Positions 8,892 to 17,775 are shown, numbered from the stretch's first letter. The stretch is 59,872 nt of DNA from Saprospiraceae bacterium (GCA_016787285.1 JAEUUV010000117.1:1-59872), one strand, 5' to 3'. Program-made: numbers and translations. The notes: a model not told the origin generated them from the letters alone.

Positions 8892-9497
8892 ATGAAAGAC
8901 ACCTTGTCACTTGCACTTGCCCTGACCCTGATCCTTTCCGCTTGCGGCGGAAAAAAAGAAACATCCAATGCATCGGCCGAGCAGCCCACTACGCCACAGG
9001 AGGCTATGAAGCAGGCTGAAAAAGCCTTGGAGCAGGCTGATCTTCAACAACCCGTGGAACCGGTCAACTTTCGGAAACTTCAGGAATTGCTGCCGACGGA
9101 AACCGCCGGCTATACCCGCACCAAAGCAGGCGGTGAATCGGCCGGCGCTATGGGAATCAAGTTCTCCCAAGCCAAAGGCGACTACAAAAACAGCGAAGGC
9201 AATCGTTTGCGCATCCTGATTACCGATACCGGAGGTCTCGGCATGACCACCATGAGCATGGCGGCTTGGTCAACCATGACCATTGATAAGGAAGACGACA
9301 ACGGATACGAGCGCACAAGTACGCTCAACGGCTATAAATGCCTGGAAAAATACCGGAAGCAAGGCGAAGACTGTGAATTAGCCGTTTTTGCTGAAAACCG
9401 TTTTATCATAAATGCTACCTGCCGCGGTTGTTCCATGGAAACCGTCCGCTCCGCAGTAAATGGCCTGAATTTAAACACCCTCAAAAATCTCGAATAA
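8892..9497 (+). CDS. Lipoprotein of unknown function, 201 aa
   Basis: The signal peptide ends in a lipobox (ILSAC, Cys at residue 17), so it should be lipidated and held in the inner or outer membrane. A linker rich in Ala, Glu and Gln (residues 22-60, possibly a short helix) precedes a compact domain of about 140 residues (FRKLQELLPTETAGYTR, LRILITDTGG, CLEKYRKQGEDCELAVF). Three Cys residues near the end (GYKCLEKY, GEDCEL, ATCRGCS) could form disulphides. I do not recognise the family by name. The next gene also encodes a lipoprotein 30 bp downstream, so they are probably co-transcribed. Confidence 0.75.
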   Translation: MKDTLSLALALTLILSACGGKKETSNASAEQPTTPQEAMKQAEKALEQADLQQPVEPVNFRKLQELLPTETAGYTRTKAGGESAGAMGIKFSQAKGDYKNSEGNRLRILITDTGGLGMTTMSMAAWSTMTIDKEDDNGYERTSTLNGYKCLEKYRKQGEDCELAVFAENRFIINATCRGCSMETVRSAVNGLNLNTLKNLE

Positions 9498-9527
9498 CTT
9501 CCGAAACTATCATAAACCATATCCATC

Positions 9528-10010
9528 ATGCGCCTTACCGCAACACTCCTGTTCAGTATCCTTTCCTTTGCCATTGCCTGCAACAAAAACCACGAAACAC
9601 CCGACTCCACCGTCGGCAGCGGCACCGTAACCGCTACCGTGGACGGTCGCCCCTGGGCCAGCCTGACTACCGTGGGAGGTGCTACCGTGGTGTCCGCTCA
9701 GGGCACCAACACACTCACGGCCATCTCCTCCGATTCTTCGGTCATCATCCTTGCGGTTCCTACGACGGTCGTCAGTGACAAGGCGTATACCTGCGCCGAC
9801 GGCAAATTGACCGCCACATTCAAACCCTCCTCTATCGGCAATACGGCATTTGTTGCTGCAGGCTCCATCGGTACGGGCACTATCATTTTTTCGGAGTTTA
9901 ACACCCGAAAAGCCAAAGGCACCTTCGAGTTTACCGGGGTGTACACCGACGGCTCGGGCACCCAGACGGAAAAGGTGATTACCGCCGGAACATTCGACAT
10001 CAACCGTTGA
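9528..10010 (+). CDS. Lipoprotein, DUF6252-like, 160 aa
   Basis: Short signal peptide with a lipobox ending at Cys 18 (FAIACNKN). The mature part begins with GTVTATVDGRPWASL, the hallmark start of small Bacteroidota lipoproteins of the DUF6252 type, which are all-beta and of unknown function. The remainder alternates hydrophobic and polar residues as in a beta sandwich (IIFSEFN, GTFEFTGVYTDGSG). It probably shares a transcript with the preceding lipoprotein. The next gene starts at 10016, only five bases after this stop. The family assignment is from memory of the motif. Confidence 0.65.
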   Translation: MRLTATLLFSILSFAIACNKNHETPDSTVGSGTVTATVDGRPWASLTTVGGATVVSAQGTNTLTAISSDSSVIILAVPTTVVSDKAYTCADGKLTATFKPSSIGNTAFVAAGSIGTGTIIFSEFNTRKAKGTFEFTGVYTDGSGTQTEKVITAGTFDINR

Positions 10011-10015
10011 ACGGT

Positions 10016-10675
10016 ATGAATGTCCTGCTGAAAAAACTGCGCATCGCTGCACCGCACCGGTTTTTGCACCTTCAGGCGCCCGCCGATTTTGAGGGTGTGC
10101 TATCGGAAGGCACTTCGGGCTGCTCGTTTTCATCGGATGTTTCCAGACCCTTCGATTCGTTGCATTGGTTTGTAAAAACCCGGGCAGATGTGGACGCAGG
10201 CGCTGCCGGCATCCTGAAAATCCTCCCGCCCGGCGTACCGGCTTGGGTGTATTTCCCGAAGGGGAAAAGCGGCATTCAGACAGACCTGACCCGTGACGCC
10301 GGATGGGAGCCGATCCTGTCCAATCCGGAGGTTCGCTGGATCAACCTGATCGCTTTCGACGACACCTGGTCGGCATTTTCTTTCCGGCTGAAAACCGAAA
10401 AAGACCGCGCGGAGGAAGCCAAGCCGAAACCCGAACGGGAAATTTTTCAGTACGCCGACTCGGCTACCAAAACCATACGCTTGCCGGAGGATATGCAGGT
10501 TGTCCTGGAAAACAACCCGGCTGAAAAAGCCGTATTCGATGTGCTGAGTTTTTCCCATAAACGCGAGTACGTCGAGTGGATCATCACGGCCAAACAGGAA
10601 AAAACGCGGCAAAGCCGCCTCGACGGCACTATGGAGCGGCTGCGGCGCGGCTGGAAAAATCCTGTGGGCCGATGA
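10016..10675 (+). CDS. YdeI/OmpD-associated-family protein with an N-terminal DUF3052-like domain, 219 aa
   Basis: ATG 10016 is preferred over the in-frame TTG at 10007, which overlaps the previous stop. Residues 1-125 resemble DUF3052 proteins (LLKKLRIAAPHRFLHLQAP, a Phe/Trp-rich core around WFVKTRAD, PAWVYFPKG). Residues 145-219 are a YdeI-type bacteriocin-protection domain (IRLPEDMQVVLENNP, FDVLSFSHKREYVEWI, AKQEKTRQSRL), which in other bacteria occurs alone or with such N-terminal parts. It is probably cytoplasmic; the biochemical role is unknown. Its stop overlaps the next ATG (ATGA at 10672-10675), suggesting translational coupling. Confidence 0.75.
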   Translation: MNVLLKKLRIAAPHRFLHLQAPADFEGVLSEGTSGCSFSSDVSRPFDSLHWFVKTRADVDAGAAGILKILPPGVPAWVYFPKGKSGIQTDLTRDAGWEPILSNPEVRWINLIAFDDTWSAFSFRLKTEKDRAEEAKPKPEREIFQYADSATKTIRLPEDMQVVLENNPAEKAVFDVLSFSHKREYVEWIITAKQEKTRQSRLDGTMERLRRGWKNPVGR

Positions 10676-12015
10676 AAAAAGTCGCCTTGCTCCTGGCCCT
10701 GGCCGCTTTTGTGTTTTCCGCTTGCACGACCTCCCGAGGCCTCGAACGACGTGCGGGCGGGGAATTGAAAAAACGCGTCGCAGAATCGCCGGTATTTGCT
10801 AATGGTTTCACCGGCTTTGTGCTGCTCGACCCGGAAACCGGACGCATACTGGCCGACGTCAACGGCGACCACTACTTCACCCCCGCTTCTAATACGAAAA
10901 TTCTGACCCTGGCGACCTGCCTGGAGGTGTTGGGCGACTCTGTGCCGGCCATGCAAACCCGGCGCCATGTTCTTGACGAGGCAGCAAACCGCAGCGTCCT
11001 GCTCCTGCGCGGCACCGGCGACCCGACATTTCTGCATCCGCAGTTTCAAGCCTGGCAATCGGCCTTCGGGTGGCTGAAAAACCGCAGCGACACCGTGCAG
11101 ATTTGGCCTCGACCGCCGCAAGTGGAGCGTTTCGGCCCCGGTTGGGCCTGGGACGATTACCCGGACGACTACTCGGCGGAGCGCAGTGTTTTTCCCCTGT
11201 ACGGCAACACGGCACTTTTCTCCTTCGACACTGGCGGCTATGCGGTGGTGCCGCCTTTTTTCCGGAAAAACCTGGATTCCTCGCTTTACACCGACCGGAT
11301 CAAACGCCGCGAACACGAAAACTTGTGGTTTTTGCCTGCATTTCCCAAGCCGCAGGACACCGCGCGCTGGTTTCCGTTCACCCGCATCGGCCTCGACCTC
11401 GGCGCCCTGCTTGCCGACACACTCGGCAGACCGGTGCTGGAACTGACCGGCGGGGAATACGAATTCGTCCCCGACGACTGGCACACCCACTTCGCCACGC
11501 CGCTCGATACGGTGCTGCGCCGCATGATGCACCAGAGCGACAATTTCATCGCCGAGCAGATGCTGCTGGTGTGTAGCGGCCAAAAATTCGGCGTGCTCCA
11601 GCCGGACATCCCGATCCGCTGGATGCTCGACAGTGTGCTCACCGGTATGCCGCAGCGCCCCCGCTGGGTGGATGGCTCCGGCCTTTCGCGCTACAACCTT
11701 GCCACGCCGCAGAGCCTCGCATTGGTACTCCGCAAACTCTGGCTGGAGCAGCCCCACGGGCGTTTGCTCGACCTGTTTCCCGCCGGCGGTGTGAGCGGCA
11801 CCATCGCCGACCGGTATGCGGGTCCAGACGGCAAGCCCTTCGTTTTTGCCAAAACCGGCGGCATGAGCGGCGTGCATTGCCTGAGTGGATACGTTGTGAC
11901 CAAACGCGGCAAAACGCTGGTGTTCAGTTTTATGCACAACAATTTTGTCGGAACCAATCGCCCCTGGAAGGAGGAAATGGGGCGGGTGCTGGAGTTTATT
12001 CGAGAGGCGTTTTAG
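10672..12015 (+). CDS. dacB: D-alanyl-D-alanine carboxypeptidase/endopeptidase, PBP4 type, 447 aa
   Basis: The start is ATG 10672, giving MKKVALLLAL and a lipobox with Cys 18 (FSACTTS), so it is a lipoprotein facing the periplasm. All three active-site motifs of penicillin-binding proteins are present: SxxK at residues 73-76 (ASNTK), SxN at 289-291 (SDN) and KTG at 394-396. It trims or cleaves peptidoglycan peptides ending in D-Ala-D-Ala and is a target of beta-lactams. The length fits class C PBP4. Its stop codon overlaps the stop of the converging hypE by four bases, leaving no room for a terminator between the two. Confidence 0.92.
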   Translation: MKKVALLLALAAFVFSACTTSRGLERRAGGELKKRVAESPVFANGFTGFVLLDPETGRILADVNGDHYFTPASNTKILTLATCLEVLGDSVPAMQTRRHVLDEAANRSVLLLRGTGDPTFLHPQFQAWQSAFGWLKNRSDTVQIWPRPPQVERFGPGWAWDDYPDDYSAERSVFPLYGNTALFSFDTGGYAVVPPFFRKNLDSSLYTDRIKRREHENLWFLPAFPKPQDTARWFPFTRIGLDLGALLADTLGRPVLELTGGEYEFVPDDWHTHFATPLDTVLRRMMHQSDNFIAEQMLLVCSGQKFGVLQPDIPIRWMLDSVLTGMPQRPRWVDGSGLSRYNLATPQSLALVLRKLWLEQPHGRLLDLFPAGGVSGTIADRYAGPDGKPFVFAKTGGMSGVHCLSGYVVTKRGKTLVFSFMHNNFVGTNRPWKEEMGRVLEFIREAF

Positions 12016-13052
12016 CAAATCCGCGGCAATTGCTCCCCCGTAAGCATATTCACCACACGCCGCCCGCCTACCAGGCTGTGGAGAACAACCTGACGCGGAT
12101 GGGCATCCACCACTTCGCCGATAATTTCGGCGGCGGCGCCATGTTCCAGCGTGCGTAGTTTTTGCAGCACTGCATCGGCGGCGGCAGGGCGTACTACGGC
12201 GAGGAATACGCCCTCGTTGGCGACATACAGCGGATCAAGCCCGAGCATTTCGCAGGCGCCGGCTACTTCATCCAGTACGCGCAGGCCTTTTTGATGAATC
12301 TCGACTCCCCAGCGGGTGTCGCGTGCAATTTCGTTTAGCACGGTAGCCACGCCGCCGCGGGTGGCATCGCGCAGGAGCGGAATGTCGTGCCCGTGGTCGT
12401 CGAGCAGCCGGAGCACGGTGTGGTTCAGGCAGGCCGTATCGCTTTGCAGGGAAGTGCCGAACTCCAGTCCTTGCCGCAAACTCATAATGACGATGCCGTG
12501 GGTGGCAATGGGGCCGCTGCAAATGATCTTGTCGCCCGGCTGGATATGGCCCATAGCGATGTTGGCTTTGGGGTGTACCTGTCCGATCCCGGTGGTATTG
12601 ATAAAAATCCGGTCGCCCTTGCCGCGTTCCACCACCTTGGTGTCGCCAGTTACGATGTGAACGCCGGCGCGTTCGGCGGCCTGTTTGATGCCGACGAGTA
12701 CATCCCAGAATTCCTGCATGGTCAGGCCCTCTTCGAGAATAAACGCGAGGGACAGGTAGCGCGCCGCTGCGCCACACATGGCCAGGTCGTTCACGGTGCC
12801 GTTCACGGCCAGTTCGCCGATGTTTCCGCCGGGAAAAAAGATGGGCGAAACCACATAGCTGTCGGTGCTGAAGGCTAAGCGGCCCTTCAGTTCGAATACT
12901 GCGCCGTCGTGATGCGTGTCGAGCAGGGGATTTTTCAGCAGATCGAACACTCCTGATTCGAGCAGTTTGTTGGTCAGCAAACCGCCGCTTCCGTGGCCAA
13001 GGGTGATCACGTCGAAGTCAAGCGGCGGAAGAGGACAGTTTAGTTGCATCAT
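12012..13052 (-). CDS. hypE: [NiFe]-hydrogenase maturation protein HypE, 346 aa
   Basis: HypE dehydrates a carbamoylated C-terminal cysteine to thiocyanate, the source of the CN ligands of the active-site iron. The essential C-terminal PRIC motif is intact (LPRIC at the very end). The N-terminal AIR-synthase-like ATP-binding part is recognisable ([40 protein letters not shown]). The protein has the usual length. Start ATG is 13052, with a second Met at 13049. The start overlaps the hypD stop (ATGA). It is the last gene of the leftward hyp operon. hypF, which supplies the carbamoyl group, is not in the window. Confidence 0.95.
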   Translation of the reverse strand: MMQLNCPLPPLDFDVITLGHGSGGLLTNKLLESGVFDLLKNPLLDTHHDGAVFELKGRLAFSTDSYVVSPIFFPGGNIGELAVNGTVNDLAMCGAAARYLSLAFILEEGLTMQEFWDVLVGIKQAAERAGVHIVTGDTKVVERGKGDRIFINTTGIGQVHPKANIAMGHIQPGDKIICSGPIATHGIVIMSLRQGLEFGTSLQSDTACLNHTVLRLLDDHGHDIPLLRDATRGGVATVLNEIARDTRWGVEIHQKGLRVLDEVAGACEMLGLDPLYVANEGVFLAVVRPAAADAVLQKLRTLEHGAAAEIIGEVVDAHPRQVVLHSLVGGRRVVNMLTGEQLPRIC

Positions 13053-14146
13053 GCTTCATTCGTCAGGCCTGAAAAGTGGTAATACGCCGCGCAGGCGCCT
13101 TCGGACGATACCATAGGCGCGCCGAGCGGATTGGAGGGGGTGCATTTTTTGCCGAACTGGGGGCACTCGAACGGTTTTTTGATGCCCTTGAGCACCAGGC
13201 CGGCGATGCATTCGCTGCTTTCGGGGGCTTTTTCCTGCGGCACGTTGAATTTTTTATTGGCGTCGAAGGCCGAAAACTCGTCGCGCAGATCCCAGCCGCT
13301 TTCGGGGATGGTACCGATACCGCGCCACTCGCGGTCGGAGGTGTCGAACACCTGTTCGATGATTTTCCGGGCGGCCGGGTTTCCCTCCGGGCGCACCACG
13401 CGGCTGTACTGGTTCTCCACCCGGTGCTCGCCGTTTTCCAGTTGGCGGACGGTCATCAGGATGCCCTGCATCAAATCTACCGGCTCAAAACCGGTAATGA
13501 CAATGGGCACCCGGTATTTTTCGGCAAGCGGGAAATACTCGGCAAACCCCATGACCGTACATACATGACCAGCAGCCAGAAACCCGTGAATGGCGGTTTC
13601 CGGGTCGTTCATCACGGCTTTGATGGCCGGCGGCACCAGCACATGGGAGGTCAGGATGGCGTAGTTTTTTACACCGAGTTTTTGGGCGTGCAGCACCGAC
13701 ATGGCGTTGGCGGGCGCCGTGGTTTCAAACCCCACTGCGAAAAACACCACCTGCTTGCCGGGATTTTCCTGCGCCACCTTGACGGCCTCCAGCGGCGAGT
13801 ACAGAATGCGCACATCGGCGCCCCGCGCTTTGGCTTCGAGGAGGCTGCATTCAGAACCGGGTACGCGGATCATGTCGCCGAACGAACACAGGATAACGCC
13901 CGGCTGCTTTGCCAGCCAGACGGCTTTGTCTATGAGGTGCAAGGGCGTGACGCACACCGGGCAGCCCGGGCCGTGTACCATCGAAACCTCGGGCGGCAAC
14001 AGCTGCAGCAGCCCGTTTTTGACCAGACTATGCGTTTGGCCGCCACAAACTTCCATGATTTTCCAGGGCCGGTTCGTGATGTGCCGGATTTCAGCAGCGT
14101 AGCGCTCTACGAGTTCAGGGTCGCGGTATTCGGTCAGGTATTTCAT
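13049..14146 (-). CDS. hypD: [NiFe]-hydrogenase maturation protein HypD, 365 aa
   Basis: HypD, with HypC, is the scaffold on which the Fe(CN)2CO group is assembled and carries a [4Fe-4S] cluster. Diagnostic motifs are present: [49 protein letters not shown], and the C-terminal cysteine region ([35 protein letters not shown]). The start is ATG 14146 (MKYLTEYRD), which overlaps the stop of the permease gene upstream (ATGA). Length is normal. Confidence 0.96.
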   Translation of the reverse strand: MKYLTEYRDPELVERYAAEIRHITNRPWKIMEVCGGQTHSLVKNGLLQLLPPEVSMVHGPGCPVCVTPLHLIDKAVWLAKQPGVILCSFGDMIRVPGSECSLLEAKARGADVRILYSPLEAVKVAQENPGKQVVFFAVGFETTAPANAMSVLHAQKLGVKNYAILTSHVLVPPAIKAVMNDPETAIHGFLAAGHVCTVMGFAEYFPLAEKYRVPIVITGFEPVDLMQGILMTVRQLENGEHRVENQYSRVVRPEGNPAARKIIEQVFDTSDREWRGIGTIPESGWDLRDEFSAFDANKKFNVPQEKAPESSECIAGLVLKGIKKPFECPQFGKKCTPSNPLGAPMVSSEGACAAYYHFSGLTNEA

Positions 14147-14895
14147 GCGCCGAGATTTTCCAGTACGACCATCGCACCGTAGCCGATGCACAATACCGAG
14201 GAGAGCAGCGCCAGGCCAAGTTGCAACCAGCGGTGGGACGAGAGTTTTTTGGAAAACGGCAAACTGAACAGCCCGCTGGCCAGCAACATGCCGGCAACCG
14301 ATCCGATACCGAAAATGAGCAGGTACAGGATGGACAGGTCAATGCGTTGAATCTGGCTCATCACCAGCACCACCAGCGCCCCGCTGCCGGCAAGCCCGTG
14401 TACCAGCCCCACGCCGTAGGCCAGTTGGTGCCCTTTGTATCCGGTGTCCAGTTGCAGGTGCTGTGCTTCAAAACCGGAACGGGGCGCCCCGGAGAAGTTG
14501 AACGGCGCCACAACCTGACTTTGAGGGCGTTTCTTTTTCCAGAAAAACAAATCCTCCGGGTGCAAGTGCGTATGGACAGCCCGGCCGTTTTTTTGCAAAA
14601 AATACAGGCGAAACACGCCGAGGGTAATCAGCATCAGGCCGACGGCGGCTTCGAGGTAATGAAAAACCTGTTCGCCGATACCTACCTTGAACACAATGAT
14701 CAGCAGCCCTATGACAAAAATCGTGGACGTGTGGCCAAGCCCCCAGGCAATGCCGTCCTTGACAGCCAGCCATATCGAGTTGCGTTTGGTGACGATATTG
14801 CTCACCGCAAGGAGATGGTCGGCCTCGAACGAGTGGGAAAAACCCACCACGGCTGCAAAGAAAATGGGAAGTATGGATTCCATGATTTCAGCCAA
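14143..14895 (-). CDS. Nickel/cobalt permease-like membrane protein (UreH/NicO type), 250 aa
   Basis: A polytopic membrane protein with about six hydrophobic segments. The first helix holds [16 protein letters not shown], resembling the metal-binding H-x4-D-H motif of nickel/cobalt permeases. A second, glycine-rich helix pair has [18 protein letters not shown], typical of UreH/NicO-family proteins. A His-rich cytoplasmic or periplasmic loop ([10 protein letters not shown]) may bind metal. Its position between hypC (3 bp gap) and hypD (4 bp overlap) argues that it supplies nickel for the hydrogenase (inference from context). Start at 14895, or the second Met at 14883. Confidence 0.85.
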   Translation of the reverse strand: MAEIMESILPIFFAAVVGFSHSFEADHLLAVSNIVTKRNSIWLAVKDGIAWGLGHTSTIFVIGLLIIVFKVGIGEQVFHYLEAAVGLMLITLGVFRLYFLQKNGRAVHTHLHPEDLFFWKKKRPQSQVVAPFNFSGAPRSGFEAQHLQLDTGYKGHQLAYGVGLVHGLAGSGALVVLVMSQIQRIDLSILYLLIFGIGSVAGMLLASGLFSLPFSKKLSSHRWLQLGLALLSSVLCIGYGAMVVLENLGA

Positions 14896-14898
14896 AGT

Positions 14899-15162
14899 TT
14901 AGGTAGCGGAAGGATTGGGCGATAATTCATCCAACTCGCCGATTTGTTGCAGGTACCTGAACGTCTCCCGGGCTTCGGCTTCATCCACCACGCTGATGGC
15001 AGCGCCTACGTGTACGAGCACAAAGTCGCCTACGCGGGCTTCGGGAACCATGCTCAGGTTCACCTCACGGGTAATGCCGCCGAAACTGACCTTCCCGTTG
15101 CGAAAGGTTTCGTCGAGTTCGGCGGTGATGGATTGAATTTGACCGGGTATGGCGAGGCACAT
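14899..15162 (-). CDS. hypC: [NiFe]-hydrogenase chaperone HypC, 87 aa
   Basis: Small maturation chaperone that carries the Fe(CN)2CO unit with HypD and delivers it to the apo large subunit. It begins MCLAIPGQI, with the essential Cys 2, followed by VSFGGITREVNLSMV and VGDFVLVHVGAAIS, the family signature, at normal length. The 33-bp gap to hypB is almost completely filled by a CTCAAAA heptanucleotide repeat (15166-15195), which therefore forms its leader. Confidence 0.95.
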   Translation of the reverse strand: MCLAIPGQIQSITAELDETFRNGKVSFGGITREVNLSMVPEARVGDFVLVHVGAAISVVDEAEARETFRYLQQIGELDELSPNPSAT

Positions 15163-15165
15163 GAC

Positions 15166-15195
15166 AGTTTTGAGTTTTGAGTTTTGAGTTTTGAG
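15166..15195 (-). repeat. CTCAAAA heptad repeat in the hypC leader
   Basis: About four copies, read as CTCAAAA on the sense strand of hypC. They end three bases before the start codon and start at the hypB stop codon. Confidence 0.9.
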
Positions 15196-16014
15196 TTAGT
15201 TGGGGTGTGGTTGAGTTTTTTGGTTATTCAGCCAGGTATACCAGTTTTCCATGCCCTGGCCGGTGGTGGCTGAAAGTTCGATAAATTCAAGTTCGGGGTT
15301 TACCTGGCGGGCAAATGCTTTGAGGGCGTCGAGGTCGAATTTGAGATAGGGTAGCAGGTCCATTTTGTTGATGAGGCAAAGCTGGGACGACCGGAACATA
15401 TCGGGGTACTTGAGTGGCTTGTCTTCGCCCTCGGTGATGCTGATGACGACTACGCGGTTGCGCTCTCCGAGGTCGAACATGGAAGGACAAACAAGATTGC
15501 CCACATTTTCAATAAACACCACGCTGCCCGGAGCCGGGTCAAGTTGGCGGAGCGCCTCATGCACCATGTTGGCTTCGAGGTGGCAACCTTTTCCGGTATT
15601 GACCTGCACGACCGGGGTGCCACCGGCGGCAATCCGCTCGGCATCGCGCGCGCTCTGCTGGTCGCCTTCGATGACGTAGAATTTTGTTTGTGTCCCGCGC
15701 TCCAGCAACGTGCGCTCCAGAATACTGGTTTTGCCCGATCCCGGAGAACTGACGAGGTTGAAGGCCGCAATATTCCGGGCTTCAAAATAACCACGGTTGC
15801 GTTCGGCGAGGCGGTTGTTCTTATCCAGCACATCGCGTTCCACTTCGATCAGCGTCTTGGACGGCTCGGGCGCATGGATGGTCGGAGGCCCGGCGGCGGC
15901 TTGTACCATAACGCCCGCATCCACCTGAAGGGCGCCGATGTTGCGCGGCTTGCCGGTGGGGACAAAAGTGGTCAGTTTGTGGCCGTCGCCACTGCATCCG
16001 CAGGTTGCACACAT
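15196..16014 (-). CDS. hypB: Hydrogenase nickel-incorporation GTPase HypB, 272 aa
   Basis: HypB is a SIMIBI-class GTPase that, with HypA, inserts nickel into the large subunit. The chosen start gives MCATCGCSG, including the N-terminal CxxCGC high-affinity metal site. The P-loop is at about residues 89-96 (SSPGSGKTS), followed by EGDQQSARDAER, NTGKGCHLEANMV, FIENVGNLVCP and the NKMD guanine-specificity motif. There is no long His-rich storage tail. The 5' end overlaps the hypA 3' end by 43 bp, indicating tight coupling. Confidence 0.95.
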   Translation of the reverse strand: MCATCGCSGDGHKLTTFVPTGKPRNIGALQVDAGVMVQAAAGPPTIHAPEPSKTLIEVERDVLDKNNRLAERNRGYFEARNIAAFNLVSSPGSGKTSILERTLLERGTQTKFYVIEGDQQSARDAERIAAGGTPVVQVNTGKGCHLEANMVHEALRQLDPAPGSVVFIENVGNLVCPSMFDLGERNRVVVISITEGEDKPLKYPDMFRSSQLCLINKMDLLPYLKFDLDALKAFARQVNPELEFIELSATTGQGMENWYTWLNNQKTQPHPN

Positions 16015-16352
16015 AGTTCGATAGATTTGATTTTCAATTCTTCCCCCGTTTTTACCTCCTTCCAGAATGAGCCGCAAACGGGGCATGCATCAAAATAGTT
16101 TTTCAGGGCAAAGTTACCATTACAATCCAGACACACCGCACGCGCCTCCACCCGTTCGACGGCACACTCCGCCTGCTGCAAAACCGTGCCTTGCACGGCT
16201 GCCGGCCACAGGAACTCCAGATTTTCCACTTCCACACCGGCCAAATCCCCGATCTGCAACAGTACCCGTTCCACTTCCACTACGGCATCCTGCTCCGCTA
16301 CCGTCGCTTCCACGGTTTCGATGATGCTGTGAATGATGGAAAGTTCGTGCAT
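15972..16352 (-). CDS. hypA: Hydrogenase nickel-incorporation protein HypA, 126 aa
   Basis: HypA binds nickel at its N-terminus (MHEL, with the ligand His 2) and zinc through two CxxC motifs; both are present (CLDC about residue 73 and CPVC about residue 90). It transfers nickel with HypB to the large subunit. It is slightly longer than usual at the C-terminus, where it overlaps hypB by 43 bp. It is the first gene of the hyp operon, divergent from the structural genes. Its leader contains C/A-rich heptad-like repeats. Confidence 0.94.
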   Translation of the reverse strand: MHELSIIHSIIETVEATVAEQDAVVEVERVLLQIGDLAGVEVENLEFLWPAAVQGTVLQQAECAVERVEARAVCLDCNGNFALKNYFDACPVCGSFWKEVKTGEELKIKSIELCVQPADAVATATN

Positions 16353-16355
16353 AAC

Positions 16356-16396
16356 CCGGGTTTTAAGGTTTCTGGTTGGAGGGCTTCTGGTTGGGG
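16356..16396 (-). repeat. AACCAGAAACC-type leader repeat upstream of hypA
   Basis: On the hypA sense strand it reads CCAACCAGAAGCCCTCCAAC and then AACCAGAAACC, just before the start codon. It is related to the repeat at 16521-16546 in front of the divergent hydrogenase gene. Confidence 0.8.
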
Positions 16397-16584
16397 ATAA
16401 AATTCCGTGGTCAAATGTCCGAACAGGCGGTAAACAGGGCTAATGACAACAATCACATTTGGTGTCGACATGACTCAGGCGTAAAATTATCGGTGTAAAG
16501 CCACCTTTACCGGCGAAAAAAACTCCAACCAGAAGCCCTCAAACCCATGCACAGTACACCTTTCGTCACCTAACTTCCTTTTTT
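16397..16584. promoter_or_regulatory. Divergent control region between hyp and hydrogenase operons
   Basis: This stretch must hold promoters for both directions. I see only near-matches to the -7 element: ACATTTG preceded by G on the minus strand (about 16413-16420) and CACATTTG on the plus strand (about 16458-16466). No clear FNR, CRP or other operator palindrome is visible. Confidence 0.4.
16521..16546 (+). repeat. AACCAGAA-type leader repeat upstream of the hydrogenase small subunit
   Basis: Reads CTCCAACCAGAAGCCCTCAA on the sense strand, about 40 bases before the ATG at 16585. It is the mirror of the hypA leader repeat. Confidence 0.75.
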
Positions 16585-17700
16585 ATGTCTACACGTCCGG
16601 CACGCACCACTTATTATGAGGAACTCCGTCAGCGCGGATATTCGAGGCGGGATTTTATGAAGTTTTGCGCTACTGTGGCAGCCTACCTTGGCTTGGAAGC
16701 CAGCGGTACGGCTCAGGTAGTGCAAGCGCTTTCCGACAAACCGCGGATACCGGTGATCTGGCTGCACTTTCAGGAATGTACCTGTTGCAGCGAGAGTTTT
16801 ATCCGTTCCTCACACCCCATTGTAGCCGATATTTTGCTCGACAAACTTTCGCTCGACTACACCGAGACGCTCATGGCAGCCTCGGGCCATCAGGCCGAAA
16901 AATGCATGCGCGACACGATGGAAAAGTACAAGGGTGAATATGTGTTGTGCATCGAAGGCTCGGTGCCCACGGAAGCCGACGGCGTGTACTGCATGATCGG
17001 TGGGCGCACCTCGCTGGATATTTTGAAAGAGGTGTCGGCTACCGCCAAGGCCGTAATTTGTTGGGGCAGTTGCGCTTGCAACGGCTGCGTGCAGTCGGCC
17101 AAACCCAACCCGACCGGCGCCACTCCGATCCACAAACTGATCCGGGGCGTACCGATCATCAAGGTGCCGGGTTGCCCGCCGATCGGCGAGGTCATGGCCG
17201 GCGTGCTGGTACACCTGATCACGTTCGGCAAACTGCCTGAACTGGACGGCATTGGACGGCCGAAAGCGTTCTATTCCAAACGCGTACACGATACTTGCTA
17301 CCGCCGCCCGTTCTACGATGCCGGTCTGTTTGTGGAGAGTTTCGATGATGAAAATGCCAAAAAAGGCTACTGCCTGTACAAGGTGGGTTGCAAAGGCCCG
17401 ACCACGTACAACGCCTGCTCGGTCACGAAATGGAATAACGGCACAAGTTATCCCATCCAATCGGGACACGGCTGCTTCGGCTGCTCGGAAGAAAACTACT
17501 GGGACGCCGGTGCGCTGTACGCCCGTGCCCAACCTTTCCCGGGCTTTGGTATTGAATCGGATGCCGACAAGATCGGCACGGCGGCAGCAATCGCTACCGG
17601 TGTGGGTATTGCCGCACACGCCGTGATGACCAATATCCGCAAGTCCAAACTCATCCACGACGTCATCGAGGAAGGCAAGGAAGCCGAAAAAGAACTTTGA
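16585..17700 (+). CDS. hyaA: Uptake [NiFe]-hydrogenase small subunit, oxygen-tolerant type, 371 aa
   Basis: The electron-transfer subunit with three Fe-S clusters. A Tat signal (SRRDFMKF, residues 20-27) exports the folded heterodimer. The proximal-cluster cysteines are C65, C67, C68 (ECTCCSES), C163, C168 (GSCACNGC) and C197 (VPGCPP). C67 and C168 match the two extra cysteines that build the [4Fe-3S] cluster of oxygen-tolerant group 1d enzymes such as E. coli Hyd-1. C165 is one more, unusual cysteine. The distal and medial cluster ligands are present (HDTCYRR, GYCLYKVGCKGP, NACSVTKWN, GHGCFGCSE). A C-terminal hydrophobic helix (about 325-345) anchors it in the membrane. First gene of the structural operon. 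The symbol follows E. coli Hyd-1. Confidence 0.95.
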   Translation: MSTRPARTTYYEELRQRGYSRRDFMKFCATVAAYLGLEASGTAQVVQALSDKPRIPVIWLHFQECTCCSESFIRSSHPIVADILLDKLSLDYTETLMAASGHQAEKCMRDTMEKYKGEYVLCIEGSVPTEADGVYCMIGGRTSLDILKEVSATAKAVICWGSCACNGCVQSAKPNPTGATPIHKLIRGVPIIKVPGCPPIGEVMAGVLVHLITFGKLPELDGIGRPKAFYSKRVHDTCYRRPFYDAGLFVESFDDENAKKGYCLYKVGCKGPTTYNACSVTKWNNGTSYPIQSGHGCFGCSEENYWDAGALYARAQPFPGFGIESDADKIGTAAAIATGVGIAAHAVMTNIRKSKLIHDVIEEGKEAEKEL

Positions 17701-17710
17701 TCCCTGAGGG

Positions 17711-17732
17711 CTCATCCATTCATCATTCATCC
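17711..17732 (+). repeat. CATCATTCATC-type leader repeat upstream of the large subunit
   Basis: Short repeat reading CATCCATTCATCATTCATCC on the sense strand between the two hydrogenase subunit genes. It is similar to leaders at 44023-44053 and 56617-56645. Confidence 0.7.
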
Positions 17733-17741
17733 GCGCAGAGC

Positions 17742-17775
17742 AGACTTTCCGGGTTTTTCACAACCTGGAAAGTCT
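17742..17775 (+). promoter_or_regulatory. Intercistronic hairpin between the hydrogenase subunit genes
   Basis: AGACTTTCCGGGTT (17742-17755) pairs with AACCTGGAAAGTCT (17762-17775) with one mismatch. It lies 24 bases before the large-subunit ATG and has no T-tract. It may stabilise or process the operon mRNA. Confidence 0.6.

Noticed and set aside
10447-12018. Long minus-strand frame opposite dacB
   Set aside because: Shadow of a high-GC coding gene; no motifs, while dacB has all three active-site motifs.
16397-16584. FNR- or CRP-like operator between hyp and hydrogenase genes
   Set aside because: No TTGAT-N4-ATCAA or TGTGA-N6-TCACA type palindrome could be found.
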